Shown here: piece by piece, positions 17,965-27,367 of the stretch
How the letters are laid out: every line of letters begins with the position of its first letter
How positions within the stretch are numbered: position 1 is the stretch's first letter
Origin: Acinetobacter gyllenbergii CIP 110306 = MTCC 11365
GTDB taxonomy: Bacteria > Pseudomonadota > Gammaproteobacteria > Pseudomonadales > Moraxellaceae
Assembly (NCBI RefSeq): GCF_000413855.1
Contig: NZ_ATGG01000049.1
Span: 1 to 64,000, forward strand
Direction of reading: 5' to 3'
DNA: 64,000 bases
Position numbers and translations under genes: made by a program
The notes under the pieces: generated by a model
Told to the model about the DNA's origin: nothing
Databases searched by the model: none
The model's input: the letters and a program-made list of their open reading frames with translations, nothing else

Positions 17965-18363
17965 TTAATTAACTCTAAATTGTACTGATATATTGTACTG
18001 GATAAAATCGCTATCCTTGCCTGCATTGATGGCTTGCCCCTGCAGACATTCCAAATGCTCAATATTGAAATACTCGAAATGGGCCAGTAATGCATCGCTG
18101 AGCTCAGTGATAGTTTTCTCTCCAGTATGAAGTCGGTCAAAGCATTGGATGATGATATTGCCGGTTCGCCGTGTACAAGGTTGATCAGCAATACCTGAGA
18201 TAAAGCTTGATCCACCCGCTATCGTTAAACGACACCACAAGCCTGTTTTAGGCACGTTAAAGTTAGGGGCATTCGGATATTGGATTCGTTCTTGATCAAT
18301 ACCAGTGAAGCCCTGCATGCGTGCAATGATGGCTTGTCTCGTCTGTTCTAATGTCATTGCCAT
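17965..18363 (-). CDS. Tail terminator-like protein, DUF4128
   Basis: A 132-residue protein recognised as the DUF4128/lambda U type from TLEQTRQAIIARMQGFTG, the mid-chain beta strands and its location after the gp10-like gene. Tail terminators cap the tail tube and mediate head joining. The ATG at 18363 lies one base after the upstream stop; a GTG at 18372 would overlap it. The stop is separated from the secreted-protein gene by only five bases. Confidence 0.75.
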   Translation of the reverse strand: MAMTLEQTRQAIIARMQGFTGIDQERIQYPNAPNFNVPKTGLWCRLTIAGGSSFISGIADQPCTRRTGNIIIQCFDRLHTGEKTITELSDALLAHFEYFNIEHLECLQGQAINAGKDSDFIQYNISVQFRVN

Positions 18364-18364
18364 G

Positions 18365-18748
18365 TTAGCCACCGTACTTATGTTTGATTGTATTTATTGT
18401 TGTTGAGACCATACCCAATGGTGCCTGATCTGACCATCCATTCTCCAAGCGCTCAATATAAGGCAAATTATTTTGAATGTAGATCAGTGAGCCAAGCTTG
18501 GCATTCTGTGCAAAGAAAACAAATGATCTATTGATTGTGCCTTGCCCTGTTTTATCTGTAGCACTTTCATCATAGGTCTTAATTGGTGTCTTAGAAGCAA
18601 TCCAATTACCTCGTGCTGCACCTGTATCAACTGGTGTAGCAGTGATGACACCTTGAACTAAATCTAGTCCAATATCTTTCATTAATTTTTCGGCATCCGA
18701 CTTGACTTGGATTGAAAAACTAGTTGGTCTCGTTCCTTTCCAAGTCAT
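18365..18748 (-). CDS. Head-tail component, HK97 gp10-like
   Basis: A 127-residue protein with the signature TPVDTGAARGNWIAS (about residues 39-53), characteristic of HK97 gp10-type neck/tail completion proteins. It precedes the tail terminator-like gene, as in HK97-like phages. No membrane or signal segment is present. Confidence 0.8.
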   Translation of the reverse strand: MTWKGTRPTSFSIQVKSDAEKLMKDIGLDLVQGVITATPVDTGAARGNWIASKTPIKTYDESATDKTGQGTINRSFVFFAQNAKLGSLIYIQNNLPYIERLENGWSDQAPLGMVSTTINTIKHKYGG

Positions 18749-18787
18749 TTGATCACACCTATAAAATCACCGACAAGTGAATTGAAT

Positions 18788-19477
18788 TTATGACAGACTC
18801 TTAACTTTGCTTTTTAAGCCGGTTAAATCGATAATATACTCTGATGCTAAATCTAGATTATCATATACACCACTAAACAAATTCTCTTGAAAAGAATCTA
18901 TTTTTTGTACATATTCTCCAGTTTGAATATTCTTTTCCAATCCTAATATTAAATTACGTTCAGATCCAGCTGCATCTTTCAATTTCCTATATACACTTTT
19001 AGATTTTGAATAAAAATCATCACCAGAAATACTTTTATACTCAGCTTGCCCATAAAAACTGACTATTCTTCTGTAAAACTCCTCTTCAGAAGCTCTTAAT
19101 TTTTCTCGATTTTCAATCAAATTAAGATACTCTTGATTATCCAACTGTTTTTTTTGAACAAAACGTTCAATTTTCGAGATAATTGCATAATATTCAACAG
19201 CACTTTCATAAATTTTTTGAGAATCTATCTCAATTTTTGATTGGTAGTGCTGCCCCTTCCAATCACTAAATAATACAAATGCTGCGACAGGCGCTAGGAA
19301 TGTAGCAACAAGTGTTAAAGTATCTTTAAAAAGCTCGTATCCTTTTTGAGGATCAAAACTAGAAATTGATGATTTGTTTACAAGCAAATATAAACCTATT
19401 GTCATATATAAAGCTGCAAAAAAAACAAAAAATGCAATTAAAGCCCTAATTTTATTTTTCAATTCAATGTTTGCCAT
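18788..19477 (-). CDS. Membrane-anchored coiled-coil protein, moron candidate
   Basis: A 229-residue protein with two membrane helices (about residues 11-31 and 53-73) and a long charged cytoplasmic C-terminal part with coiled-coil character (YYAIISKIERFVQKKQLDN). It is clearly AT-richer than its neighbours, and it separates the gp10-like gene from the head closure gene. Such topology is common in bacterial sensors and exclusion proteins, but no named family is recognised. The start has AGGGGG upstream, a strong ribosome site. Confidence 0.7.
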   Translation of the reverse strand: MANIELKNKIRALIAFFVFFAALYMTIGLYLLVNKSSISSFDPQKGYELFKDTLTLVATFLAPVAAFVLFSDWKGQHYQSKIEIDSQKIYESAVEYYAIISKIERFVQKKQLDNQEYLNLIENREKLRASEEEFYRRIVSFYGQAEYKSISGDDFYSKSKSVYRKLKDAAGSERNLILGLEKNIQTGEYVQKIDSFQENLFSGVYDNLDLASEYIIDLTGLKSKVKSLS

Positions 19478-19514
19478 ATATCCCCCTAATTTGAAAGGAT
19501 ATTAGATCAAGTAA

Positions 19515-19883
19515 TCAAACCATTCTCAACTGACAAATCCAAATACTTTGACTCGGGTCTTGTGAAACATGAATCACCTTGAATTTACCCTGTGGTGTTA
19601 CCCATTCATCATTGATCAGCGGTATCATGGTTACTTCATTCTGCAGAACAACAGCCTTTTTATCGGTGGCCAAGACTCCAAGCGTTTGGATCTCATACTG
19701 ACTATATGAGCCAAACAAGACACCACTGCCAGAATAATTCTCTTTAATCGCCGTATGAGTTTCAGTCAAAGGATTCCAATCAGTTTTTATGATCCGCTCA
19801 CACGAAAACGATTGAACGGCATCAGCCAGATCTTCATTAAATGCCTCAGCAATATCCGCCTGCAGCTCGTCACGTAGTGTCAT
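19515..19883 (-). CDS. Head closure / neck protein
   Basis: A 122-residue beta-rich protein between the head-tail adaptor and the gp10-like gene, matching the stopper or gpFII position. It ends with SQDPSQSIWICQLRMV. The start overlaps the adaptor stop as TAATG, so both are translated together. The role is assigned mostly by position. Confidence 0.65.
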   Translation of the reverse strand: MTLRDELQADIAEAFNEDLADAVQSFSCERIIKTDWNPLTETHTAIKENYSGSGVLFGSYSQYEIQTLGVLATDKKAVVLQNEVTMIPLINDEWVTPQGKFKVIHVSQDPSQSIWICQLRMV

Positions 19884-20263
19884 TAGATCTTCCTTGTAAA
19901 GAATACTGAAGAACGTTTAGTGAATGGCTTAATCAGATCCAGAATGTATTGCTCAGTGGCATTGATCTTTACTGATCCATCCTGATATTCCTTTTCTGAC
20001 TCCACCGTATCTGCCTTTACACGCTTACGTTTTAAGGATTGTTCCTGCCCTTGGTAGAGCTCACCCTTCATAATGCCCTTAATGATCTCGTATGAAGCTG
20101 ACTTTAACGCCTTAGGCACCAGTGTCACATCTTCATAAGATTTCACATTACGGGCAATCAGATAGGCTTCTGCCTTTTGCAAATAATCAGCCTTATCACT
20201 GGCAGATAAAGCATCAAAGCCTACAACATGATCAATTGCTTCTTGTTCAGTGATAAAGCTCAT
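19883..20263 (-). CDS. Head-tail adaptor protein
   Basis: A 126-residue, mainly helical protein (ALSASDKADYLQKAEAYLIA near residues 18-37) downstream of capsid genes, as for gp6/gp15-type connectors. A Lys/Arg cluster (SLKRKRVKAD) lies at residues 76-85. Assigned by position and helical pattern. Confidence 0.65.
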   Translation of the reverse strand: MSFITEQEAIDHVVGFDALSASDKADYLQKAEAYLIARNVKSYEDVTLVPKALKSASYEIIKGIMKGELYQGQEQSLKRKRVKADTVESEKEYQDGSVKINATEQYILDLIKPFTKRSSVFFTRKI

Positions 20264-20266
20264 GGA

Positions 20267-20611
20267 TTATTCCTTAGGCTCTAAAGGGATAAGTGCAAGT
20301 AAGTCGTCTTTACGGGTAACGCCGTCAAATGAAATACCTTTTTCGGTCAATACCGCTTTGATTTCATCAACCTTGAGAGATGAATAATCAACAGGATTTG
20401 ATTTATCTTCGTTCTGAAGCTGATTGACACCTTCAGGCTTTTGATCACCCGTACCAGATTCTAGTTCAGCAATACGTGCTTTCATTGCTTCAGTATCATT
20501 TTTGAATGCAATAAATTCACCTTTCACACCTGCCAACTGCTCTTCAAGTTCATTCACTTTTTCTTGTGTCATTTGTCGTTCCCGTGCTCGGTTAAATGAT
20601 GAAAGTCCCAT
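20267..20611 (-). CDS. Coiled coil plus HeH/SAP-like domain protein
   Basis: A 114-residue protein. The N-terminal half is a coiled coil (EKVNELEEQLAGVKGEFIAF). The C-terminal 35 residues (YSSLKVDEIKAVLTEKGI then TRKDDLLALIP) form a helix-extended-helix of the HeH/LEM/SAP type seen in phage proteins next to capsid genes. It may bind nucleic acid or serve as a head accessory protein; the role is unproven. Only three bases separate it from the adaptor gene. Confidence 0.7.
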   Translation of the reverse strand: MGLSSFNRARERQMTQEKVNELEEQLAGVKGEFIAFKNDTEAMKARIAELESGTGDQKPEGVNQLQNEDKSNPVDYSSLKVDEIKAVLTEKGISFDGVTRKDDLLALIPLEPKE

Positions 20612-20632
20612 TTCTGGATCTCCAAAAAAATT

Positions 20633-20652
20633 AAGGCGGGATTACCCGCCTT
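20633..20652 (-). terminator. Intrinsic terminator after major capsid gene
   Basis: AAGGCGGG/CCCGCCTT stem, ATTA loop, T-rich tail on the minus strand. Confidence 0.75.
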
Positions 20653-20656
20653 TTCG

Positions 20657-21607
20657 TTATTTGATCTTGTGCTTGAATGCCACGATACGGATTTGCTTAG
20701 GATCGTATACGCGCTCCCAGTTTGTGCCCAACGCAAGACCAGCATTATTTGGTGCAATACCTGTAGCACCTGCCCATTTGATTCCACGTGGATGCAATAC
20801 AAAGTGACGGCGGTTAATCAGAATGTCGGTACCCGCCAAGCTATCACGATCTGTTTCCACTCCAACTGGTGCACCTACGTCTTGAAAGCCAATTGCACCT
20901 TGGCCAAACAGGAATGATGTAAATACATCACCATCAACAGGCATACCATCATCAACAATGACACGGCGATCCATAAAAGTTTTATAGAGCAACACACCAT
21001 CTGCATCACGAACCGTTTCAATCAAACCTTGCTTAGACAGTGCTGCCATTGTTGCCGAGTGCATAGAAATCGCCGTCAGCTTGTCGACAGCATCGCCAAG
21101 TTTGTATGACGCATCAACAAATGAAGATCCATCGATCACCGCTGCTGCACCAGCTCCTGCCGAGATGTCATGAACGTTATCTGCCATGCTTGCAGCACCA
21201 AATACGCCCTTAAGTGTATTTACCGTGAAGCCTTGGAACTCTCGCGCCCAGTAATCTGCTACAAGATCACCAACAGCACCTAATGGATCATCACCAGACA
21301 ATGCTTTAGCTAGATCATTGGCACCCCATGCCTTACCACGTGCATGAAGGATTGCAATATCTTGGCCTGCGGTAATGTTGTTTACAGTGAGTGCCTTGGT
21401 ATCTGTAAGTACTTCGGACTCACCGCTTAAATCATTCCAGAATGGAATATTTACCGTGGTACCGCCGTTTGTTCCAAAAGCAATTTCGACATCAGGCTCA
21501 CCCACAATACCGGATTGCCATAATGCAGATTTCTCTGCAGTCTTATTTAAAACGTATGGGGTGAATAATTCTGGAACGATTACATCAGCAATTTTTGTTT
21601 CAGACAT
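20657..21607 (-). CDS. Major capsid protein
   Basis: A 316-residue coat protein directly after the scaffold gene. Recognisable features are IVPELFTPYVLNKTAEKSAL near the start, the KAWGANDLAKALSGDDP helix in the middle and the late RRHFVLHPRGIKWAG stretch typical of coat proteins of this group, which adopt an HK97 fold. No maturation protease domain is fused, and the separate scaffold gene supports scaffold-driven assembly. The start ATG has AAGGAGAAGG upstream, one of the strongest ribosome sites of the region, consistent with high expression. Confidence 0.88.
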   Translation of the reverse strand: MSETKIADVIVPELFTPYVLNKTAEKSALWQSGIVGEPDVEIAFGTNGGTTVNIPFWNDLSGESEVLTDTKALTVNNITAGQDIAILHARGKAWGANDLAKALSGDDPLGAVGDLVADYWAREFQGFTVNTLKGVFGAASMADNVHDISAGAGAAAVIDGSSFVDASYKLGDAVDKLTAISMHSATMAALSKQGLIETVRDADGVLLYKTFMDRRVIVDDGMPVDGDVFTSFLFGQGAIGFQDVGAPVGVETDRDSLAGTDILINRRHFVLHPRGIKWAGATGIAPNNAGLALGTNWERVYDPKQIRIVAFKHKIK

Positions 21608-21619
21608 TTGGCCTTCTCC

Positions 21620-22411
21620 TTAAAGATTAATACCGTGTTTTGCAGCAAGTTCTTTAGCCAGCTGCGGATTTTCATTTCGTAATTGCGCAAGTTTGGTGAG
21701 ATTCACTGAACCATCTGCTTTGAGGATGTCGACCTGACCTTTGGTATTGGTACTACCTGGTGCACCAGTCCCGTTTGCTTTTGGCCAGAAGTAAGGCTTT
21801 TGCTCGCGCAGGGATTCAACCCATTCTTTTGGTGATAATGGCGTCTTGCCATCTTTACCAATGACCACTTCACCTAACTCATCAACAGCTACCGCTTTGC
21901 CGTCCTCATCTAAAGCGAATTTAGATTGAGCAAGGAATGCAATGTCTGCAGTCGCTTCTGGTAGTGCTTCAAGCTCGACAGCAGCCTGGACAATCTGACC
22001 CTGTACCACTGATTGCTTAAACTTATTCGCATAAGCTTCCGCGTTATTTGCTCGCGTAGTTTCAGCATTCAGCAACTTGGCATGTTCTTCACGCATCTTC
22101 TCGGTGCGCTTCTGAATCACTTCATTTACTTTGCCTTCAGCAATAAGTTTGGCTTCTTCGTCCTGATCAATTTGGGCAAACACCTTTTTCACAATTTCAG
22201 GATCAATGCCCTCAAATTGTTTCTGTAAACGTTGCAGTTCCTGTTTTGCAGTCTTAGCGGCATCACGCTCGCTCTGTAAAGCAGACTTCAAACCTTTAGG
22301 ATCTTCATAGCCGTCTAGGTCAAGGCGGAACTTTCCGTTCTCCTCAACATATAAAGCACGGTGCTCTTCTTTGATTTGGTCTAGTGAATCCACAATGAAT
22401 GGCAATGACAT
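21620..22411 (-). CDS. Capsid scaffolding protein
   Basis: A 263-residue, strongly helical and charged protein just upstream of the coat gene. Residues 40-130 form a coiled coil (SALQSERDAAKTAKQELQRL). The C-terminal part carries a short domain ending in AAKHGINL. This is the GP20-like minor structural/scaffold class that shapes the procapsid and is then removed. I chose the ATG at 22411 with GAGGT upstream over a TTG two codons earlier. Confidence 0.8.
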   Translation of the reverse strand: MSLPFIVDSLDQIKEEHRALYVEENGKFRLDLDGYEDPKGLKSALQSERDAAKTAKQELQRLQKQFEGIDPEIVKKVFAQIDQDEEAKLIAEGKVNEVIQKRTEKMREEHAKLLNAETTRANNAEAYANKFKQSVVQGQIVQAAVELEALPEATADIAFLAQSKFALDEDGKAVAVDELGEVVIGKDGKTPLSPKEWVESLREQKPYFWPKANGTGAPGSTNTKGQVDILKADGSVNLTKLAQLRNENPQLAKELAAKHGINL

Positions 22412-22460
22412 GTTCAAACCTCTCGATTGATTTAGCTAAGCCTTATCTCAAGGCGTAAAA

Positions 22461-22481
22461 AAAGCGCCTTAAAGGCGCTTT
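22461..22481 (-). terminator. Intrinsic terminator before the scaffold gene
   Basis: AGCGCCT/AGGCGCT stem with TTTTTTTACG on the minus strand. It closes the small gene at 22494-22880. Confidence 0.75.
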
Positions 22482-22493
22482 GGGTGATTAAAA

Positions 22494-22880
22494 TTATTTG
22501 ATTTTGAAGGAGGGATTATTAGTAAAATGATTTGAAATTTTTTGCTTATCAATTCTTACTAAGGTTTTAGGCGGAGCAGATTCAACGTCTAGTTTAAACC
22601 CTTTTTTCAATTTATCTTCCAAAATATCTATCAATAAATCTGTAACAACAATTTTATCTTGATCACAAAGAATATTATTGGTTCCGTCAGCAAGGTGAAT
22701 TTTATGAATGTTTGATTTAACAAATTTTTTCAAATTAATTGAAATTGGCTTATCGTTGACAATCTCAGAATATAAAACAATCCATTTCGTTGCATCTTCT
22801 TTATGAACTCGTACTTCAAGCTCTAATGTTTCTTTTTTACTATTTTTTTCCGCTCTAATTTTTAGAGATTCAATATTCAT
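22494..22880 (-). CDS. Small hypothetical protein, moron candidate
   Basis: A 128-residue soluble, lysine-rich protein without a recognisable domain. It is AT-rich and inserted between the minor head protein and scaffold genes, with a terminator behind it. No signal peptide or membrane helix is seen. Confidence 0.6.
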   Translation of the reverse strand: MNIESLKIRAEKNSKKETLELEVRVHKEDATKWIVLYSEIVNDKPISINLKKFVKSNIHKIHLADGTNNILCDQDKIVVTDLLIDILEDKLKKGFKLDVESAPPKTLVRIDKQKISNHFTNNPSFKIK

Positions 22881-22948
22881 ATTTAATTTAACCTTTTATT
22901 AATTTTGACTTAAGATAATATCATGATTTTAAATATATTTTGATCTAA

Positions 22949-24058
22949 TTAAATAAATTTAAAATCTTTTAATATTTGCTCATCTAAGTTTTTTAAATAT
23001 TCCAAGGAATACAAACGCCCCTCAGGATCAAAGAACTTGTCAAAATCAAATTTACCTTCCTTATAGAGCTTAAAGCGCTTGGGCCCTAACCACTCTTTCT
23101 GAAAGAAATCATCTGTTTTCTTAAAGAACTCTTTAAAGGTGGTGTTCGCATCGATCTGGCCAATGAGCTGATCACGCTCATCGTTTGGTATGTCCTTAAC
23201 TCGTCGTTCATCCATCACAAATGGACGTTGACCAACCAACAAACCATCTTTATCGACGGGTACTAAAATACTCCGACAATTAGGATGCAACGGCGGTACG
23301 CGCTTTGCAGGATCGTGGATCTCCCAAACAGTTCCATCCAATGATGCACAGAGTTTTGAAGTTCTCCCGTCCAGTGTTGCAACCAACCTGACATATTCAA
23401 ACCCCAACTGATTGAAGCTATTTAAATATGCTTGATTTGCGACATGGCTGCGTACTGTCCTCACCGTGCGCTCGATGTCAGCCTTACTGGTATTTAGGAT
23501 GCCGTCCTCATAATTCTGGCGTTTGGTACCACGAATGCGTTGGATAATTTCCTGATTAGTCTTTCCGCTGCTGATGCCGTCCCGAATTGTATATTCAACT
23601 TTCTGCCGAGCACTTGTAGCAATTTTGGAAAGTAAGTCATCAACCAAAGCACCGCCTACTAACGGTGTTTTCTTCGCTGAAGAGTAAAGCTTATTTCCAT
23701 TAGGCTTCCTGGTCTTGCCGCCGTACAGCTTAGCAGTGTAATTTGCTTCATATACCGCCAAAGCTGTAGCAGAAACGGCGAAAACCTCAGGAATGGAAGT
23801 ACTTAAACTGGCGAACCACTGTGAAATGAGATCTCGAATCTCTTTAAGGTTGGTTGTGGTATATAGCCCACCAGCCAAAGCAATCTTTTCTGCATCATTT
23901 AACTCATCTAGCAAATCCCGAAGCTTTGAAAGCATTTGGTCTGATTCAGAGTTAAATAATCTGGTTAATTCATTCACCGATTGAGATGAGACCCGATACA
24001 AATAAGCCTGGTGCTGAGTGAGCACCTCAATCAGATTCTTAATTTCATCTGAAACCAT
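22949..24058 (-). CDS. Minor head protein, Mu F / SPP1 gp7 family
   Basis: A 369-residue protein with the Mu F-type motif near residues 235-262: LDGRTSKLCASLDGTVWEI, then VPPLHPNCRSIL, with the conserved Cys/His. This family acts in head morphogenesis and may enter the cell with DNA. It follows the portal gene by nine bases, as expected. Confidence 0.88.
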   Translation of the reverse strand: MVSDEIKNLIEVLTQHQAYLYRVSSQSVNELTRLFNSESDQMLSKLRDLLDELNDAEKIALAGGLYTTTNLKEIRDLISQWFASLSTSIPEVFAVSATALAVYEANYTAKLYGGKTRKPNGNKLYSSAKKTPLVGGALVDDLLSKIATSARQKVEYTIRDGISSGKTNQEIIQRIRGTKRQNYEDGILNTSKADIERTVRTVRSHVANQAYLNSFNQLGFEYVRLVATLDGRTSKLCASLDGTVWEIHDPAKRVPPLHPNCRSILVPVDKDGLLVGQRPFVMDERRVKDIPNDERDQLIGQIDANTTFKEFFKKTDDFFQKEWLGPKRFKLYKEGKFDFDKFFDPEGRLYSLEYLKNLDEQILKDFKFI

Positions 24059-24067
24059 TTAACACCT

Positions 24068-25408
24068 CTACAATGGCAGACTATCCCGCTCTGCTTCCAC
24101 ACGTATCAATTCATCTTGATATTCATGTGATGGCAATTTACCTGTAGCGATATATTCCCAATATGTTCTAAATGAGTTTTTACCTTGTAATGCACCTTCA
24201 TAAAGTTGCTTGGCCAGATTGATATCGTATTGCTGAACAATAAACTCAGGCTTCACGGTAAAAGAATATTTAGATGGATCTAACTTGAGCCACTGAGCCG
24301 CATACTTAATAGCTTGTTCAATGGCCTCGGCAGCACACATCACAATGCTGTGTAAGCTGGCATGCTGATCATCCTGACGTGCACGGCGGGCTTCGCCTGA
24401 TTCCTGAGTATTGGTATCAATGACCTTGGCGCCAGCTTCCAGTGCAGCATTCTTTTGGGCATCCATTTCCTTTTTGGTCATATCAATCCCATCACCTGAG
24501 ATTTCCAAGTAACCACAGGTTGATTCCTTAGGTAAATCCCATACGGCCATTACACCTGTGACACTGATATCTGAATTATCATCCAAGCCACTGATCCATG
24601 GTTGAGGGTGCGCCGTATGGTGCAAAGACTGAAAATAATCTGCACTCAACTGGTAATACTTCAATGCCGCTTTGGCCATCGTCAGCAATGGTACCGAACC
24701 CACATGTGGTGAATTGTCCGTGGTACCGCAGAAGACAAACGGCGTAAAAGAAAGTTGGTTACCACCCAGATCAGGGGTTTTATCTTCTGGTATTGAACCA
24801 TCGAATAAACGTACAGTTAAAGCGCCGTCTTTCATAGATAAAACACGGTGCACGGTTTTAGTATCATGGCCAAATTCATCAGCACTGTTATCAAACTGCT
24901 CCTCGAGCACCAACAGCTTAAGATCCTTACGCCCTCCGATGCTATTTTCTTTCCAGTTGATAATCGAAAGCGCATCATACATAGCGAAATAAGGTACGCC
25001 GTCTGCATCCACGTCTACCAATAAACCACAGCGACCGCATTCGAGCAGTTCAAGGCAAATACGGATAAATAACTGCTTAAGCCCAAACCCATCATTGGTC
25101 GCGTTATTAATCAAACCAACCAGCAAAGAGCTTTCAATAACAATGTCTGGCTCAAGCTTTGATACCAAGCCGATCATGGTTCGTAATGAATCTTGAACCC
25201 ATAGCGGATATTGAGCACGGTTCACATAAGCCTTATAGATCTCACCTGCAGTATCACCTTGCTTCTCTGCTTCGATCATGCCAGCGGATTTAGGTAAATA
25301 ACGAACAGCAGCTTGTTTAATCTCTTCTTCACCAGCAACAGCATCTCGCATCAGCTGCCAGCTTTTTTGTGCAGCAATATACTGCGGATGTTTATCAGTA
25401 ACTGCCAT
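24068..25408 (-). CDS. Portal protein, DUF4055 family
   Basis: A 446-residue protein between large terminase and the Mu F-like gene. I recognise the DUF4055 portal class from VNRAQYPLWVQDSLRTMIGL and the LELLECGRCGLLVDVDADGVPYF segment. It forms the dodecameric DNA gate of the capsid. The ATG at 25408 is used; a longer frame from 25534 overlaps the terminase gene and the terminator at 25427. Confidence 0.85.
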   Translation of the reverse strand: MAVTDKHPQYIAAQKSWQLMRDAVAGEEEIKQAAVRYLPKSAGMIEAEKQGDTAGEIYKAYVNRAQYPLWVQDSLRTMIGLVSKLEPDIVIESSLLVGLINNATNDGFGLKQLFIRICLELLECGRCGLLVDVDADGVPYFAMYDALSIINWKENSIGGRKDLKLLVLEEQFDNSADEFGHDTKTVHRVLSMKDGALTVRLFDGSIPEDKTPDLGGNQLSFTPFVFCGTTDNSPHVGSVPLLTMAKAALKYYQLSADYFQSLHHTAHPQPWISGLDDNSDISVTGVMAVWDLPKESTCGYLEISGDGIDMTKKEMDAQKNAALEAGAKVIDTNTQESGEARRARQDDQHASLHSIVMCAAEAIEQAIKYAAQWLKLDPSKYSFTVKPEFIVQQYDINLAKQLYEGALQGKNSFRTYWEYIATGKLPSHEYQDELIRVEAERDSLPL

Positions 25409-25426
25409 AAAAACACCGTAAAAAAA

Positions 25427-25443
25427 GCACCTGTAAAAGGTGC
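25427..25443 (-). terminator. Intrinsic terminator after large terminase
   Basis: GCACC/GGTGC stem followed on the minus strand by TTTTTTACGG, between terminase and portal genes. Confidence 0.65.
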
Positions 25444-25448
25444 GTTGG

Positions 25449-26765
25449 TTAAGACATACCTCGGATCCTTCGCATTCCCACTGACTTTTTGTCGATCGGG
25501 AATAAATACGCGATTGGATAAGTACCTGCATCATTCATATGGTCAAAACCTGACTTCTTATCAGGCTGGCCATAATCATCATAGATCTGACGTTCCAGGC
25601 ACTTCGCAAAGTGCGGACACTTGGTTACGTTTACGAATAATCGACGCTCCGACAAGGTATTGCAGAGCATGCCATTCATTGAGTTAATACGATCCTTCAC
25701 AGCAGGGTTTCTGCTGTTGACGTGAACCTTAAAGCCAGCCTTTCTAAGTAGCGCCAGATCTGTTTCACTGGCGTTGCTAGACTTGCGGTTTTCACCTGAA
25801 GCATCAGGATAAATACCAATCTCATGATCAGGATAACGTTCCTGAATTGCCTCAATCATTGCAGGGGTATCAAACAGATTCACAAACTCATCTACAGCAT
25901 GCATCTGCTCTCCACGGCGAACATAAACCACTGCTGCCATCTTGGTGACGTTAAAGTCCATGCCTATATGTAAAACGTCATTCGGCTGAACTATCTCATT
26001 TGATGCGCTTAGCGTTCGATTAAAGCAATAGAAAATAACGCCCTGGTAACTCTCAAAACTTGCCTCGTATTCCTGGCTGAAGGTTTTAGGATCCATCTTG
26101 CGTTTTGCAACAATGATCTCTGACTCAGGAATATTCCCACCCTGTAAGGATGTATAAGAGAAGCTTCTACAATCAGGCTCATGCCCAGGCTGGCCATCCA
26201 TGAAAGTGTCATAGCAATGGTTAAAGCCTTTCGGTGTCCCGATCCTTAATACATGTCCACCGACACGCTGTTCGCCGTTTACCACATACTTACAGGTTGA
26301 AAGCATTGGGCGAAGTACTTCTTCCCAAGCTGCCCATTTACAGTCGGCCCATTCATCAATAATCAAAAAGAATAAGCCAGATCCGCGTAGGTCATCATAA
26401 TTATCAAGACCGACAACTCGGATAACGTGGCCACTTCTTAAAGTAATTGAACATTCAGTTTCATTTGGCTTGCCTGCACGCCATGATGCTGGGATGGCTT
26501 GTTTTAACCGTTTCCAGAAAACCCGCTTAGCTTGTTTAAATGTGGGTGCTGCATACCAGATTTCATCCTCAACGGATACTTTCCATTGAGCCGCTAGTCT
26601 TGCTGCTCTACGCATCTCGGCTTTGGCCAAAAAGGTTTTACCAAAACGGCGACCACAAACTGCGTCCCGAAAACGTGCTTCTTTCTGCCAGCCCCATAAA
26701 TAGATATTGGCCTGTTTCGGAGTTAATTGAACTGAACCCTCAGGAGGATTAAAGAATTGGCTCAT
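25449..26765 (-). CDS. terL: Large terminase subunit
   Basis: A 438-residue DNA packaging ATPase/nuclease. The Walker A-like motif CGRRFGKT lies at residues 37-44 and Walker B LFFLIIDEWAD near residues 131-141. The C-terminal nuclease half carries HIGMDFNVTKMAAV (acidic metal ligand near residue 265) and GIYPDASGENR. The ATG at 26765 overlaps the small subunit gene by 17 bases, so the two are coupled. Confidence 0.92.
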   Translation of the reverse strand: MSQFFNPPEGSVQLTPKQANIYLWGWQKEARFRDAVCGRRFGKTFLAKAEMRRAARLAAQWKVSVEDEIWYAAPTFKQAKRVFWKRLKQAIPASWRAGKPNETECSITLRSGHVIRVVGLDNYDDLRGSGLFFLIIDEWADCKWAAWEEVLRPMLSTCKYVVNGEQRVGGHVLRIGTPKGFNHCYDTFMDGQPGHEPDCRSFSYTSLQGGNIPESEIIVAKRKMDPKTFSQEYEASFESYQGVIFYCFNRTLSASNEIVQPNDVLHIGMDFNVTKMAAVVYVRRGEQMHAVDEFVNLFDTPAMIEAIQERYPDHEIGIYPDASGENRKSSNASETDLALLRKAGFKVHVNSRNPAVKDRINSMNGMLCNTLSERRLFVNVTKCPHFAKCLERQIYDDYGQPDKKSGFDHMNDAGTYPIAYLFPIDKKSVGMRRIRGMS

Positions 26766-27306
26766 TCGGTATCTCCTCATCAGGATTCAAAACAATTTTG
26801 TAATCCTCATCAGGTGGTCGATGCTCCGGTGGATTCACTTCACGCTGCAGCTTTTGCAGTTCTAGCTTTTTAATCTCAAGCTCTACATCGGCTTTGGTCT
26901 GGCCTGCCTCATCACCGCTGCCTTTAGTAGGCTGCCCACCTTTCTTGTCATAAAACCCCTTCATGATCTTTTGCATCTGTTCAACAATCTGGAGTGTAAA
27001 TTTGACGTTGTTCTTTTTAGACCAGAGCAGATCATTCAGGATCTTCAACTGAACGATGTCATTTGCTCCACTGATTTTACTCAGTGGCTGTTCGAGATAC
27101 TCTTTCCGTGTTGCTTCAAAAACATCCCTGAATTCCTTCCTTAAATCCCGACCAGCAACCTTATTGGGGTCATAGGCTTCAACTTGCTGCGGTGACACAT
27201 CGATGTTGAATTTTTCCTTGATGTCCTTAACAACTTCGGTGGGTGTCATGAATTGCGCAAGTGACCGAACTATATAGAGTTGCTCGGCTTTTTTTAGCTT
27301 TGCCAT
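26749..27306 (-). CDS. terS: Small terminase subunit, DUF2280
   Basis: A 185-residue protein with an N-terminal helix-turn-helix region (AQFMTPTEVVKDIKEKFNI) typical of DUF2280 terminase small subunits of Acinetobacter phages. The middle is helical and the C-terminus charged and proline-rich. It recognises packaging sites and hands DNA to TerL. Confidence 0.82.
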   Translation of the reverse strand: MAKLKKAEQLYIVRSLAQFMTPTEVVKDIKEKFNIDVSPQQVEAYDPNKVAGRDLRKEFRDVFEATRKEYLEQPLSKISGANDIVQLKILNDLLWSKKNNVKFTLQIVEQMQKIMKGFYDKKGGQPTKGSGDEAGQTKADVELEIKKLELQKLQREVNPPEHRPPDEDYKIVLNPDEEIPNEPIL

Positions 27307-27351
27307 AATTCAAAATCCATCAAGGCCCATCAAGGAAACAGGCCAAAAAAA

Positions 27352-27367
27352 TGAGCCTTATGGCTCA
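27352..27367 (-). terminator. Short intrinsic terminator
   Basis: TGAGCC/GGCTCA stem with a T-run on the minus strand; overlaps the last three bases of the metallopeptidase gene. Confidence 0.6.
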
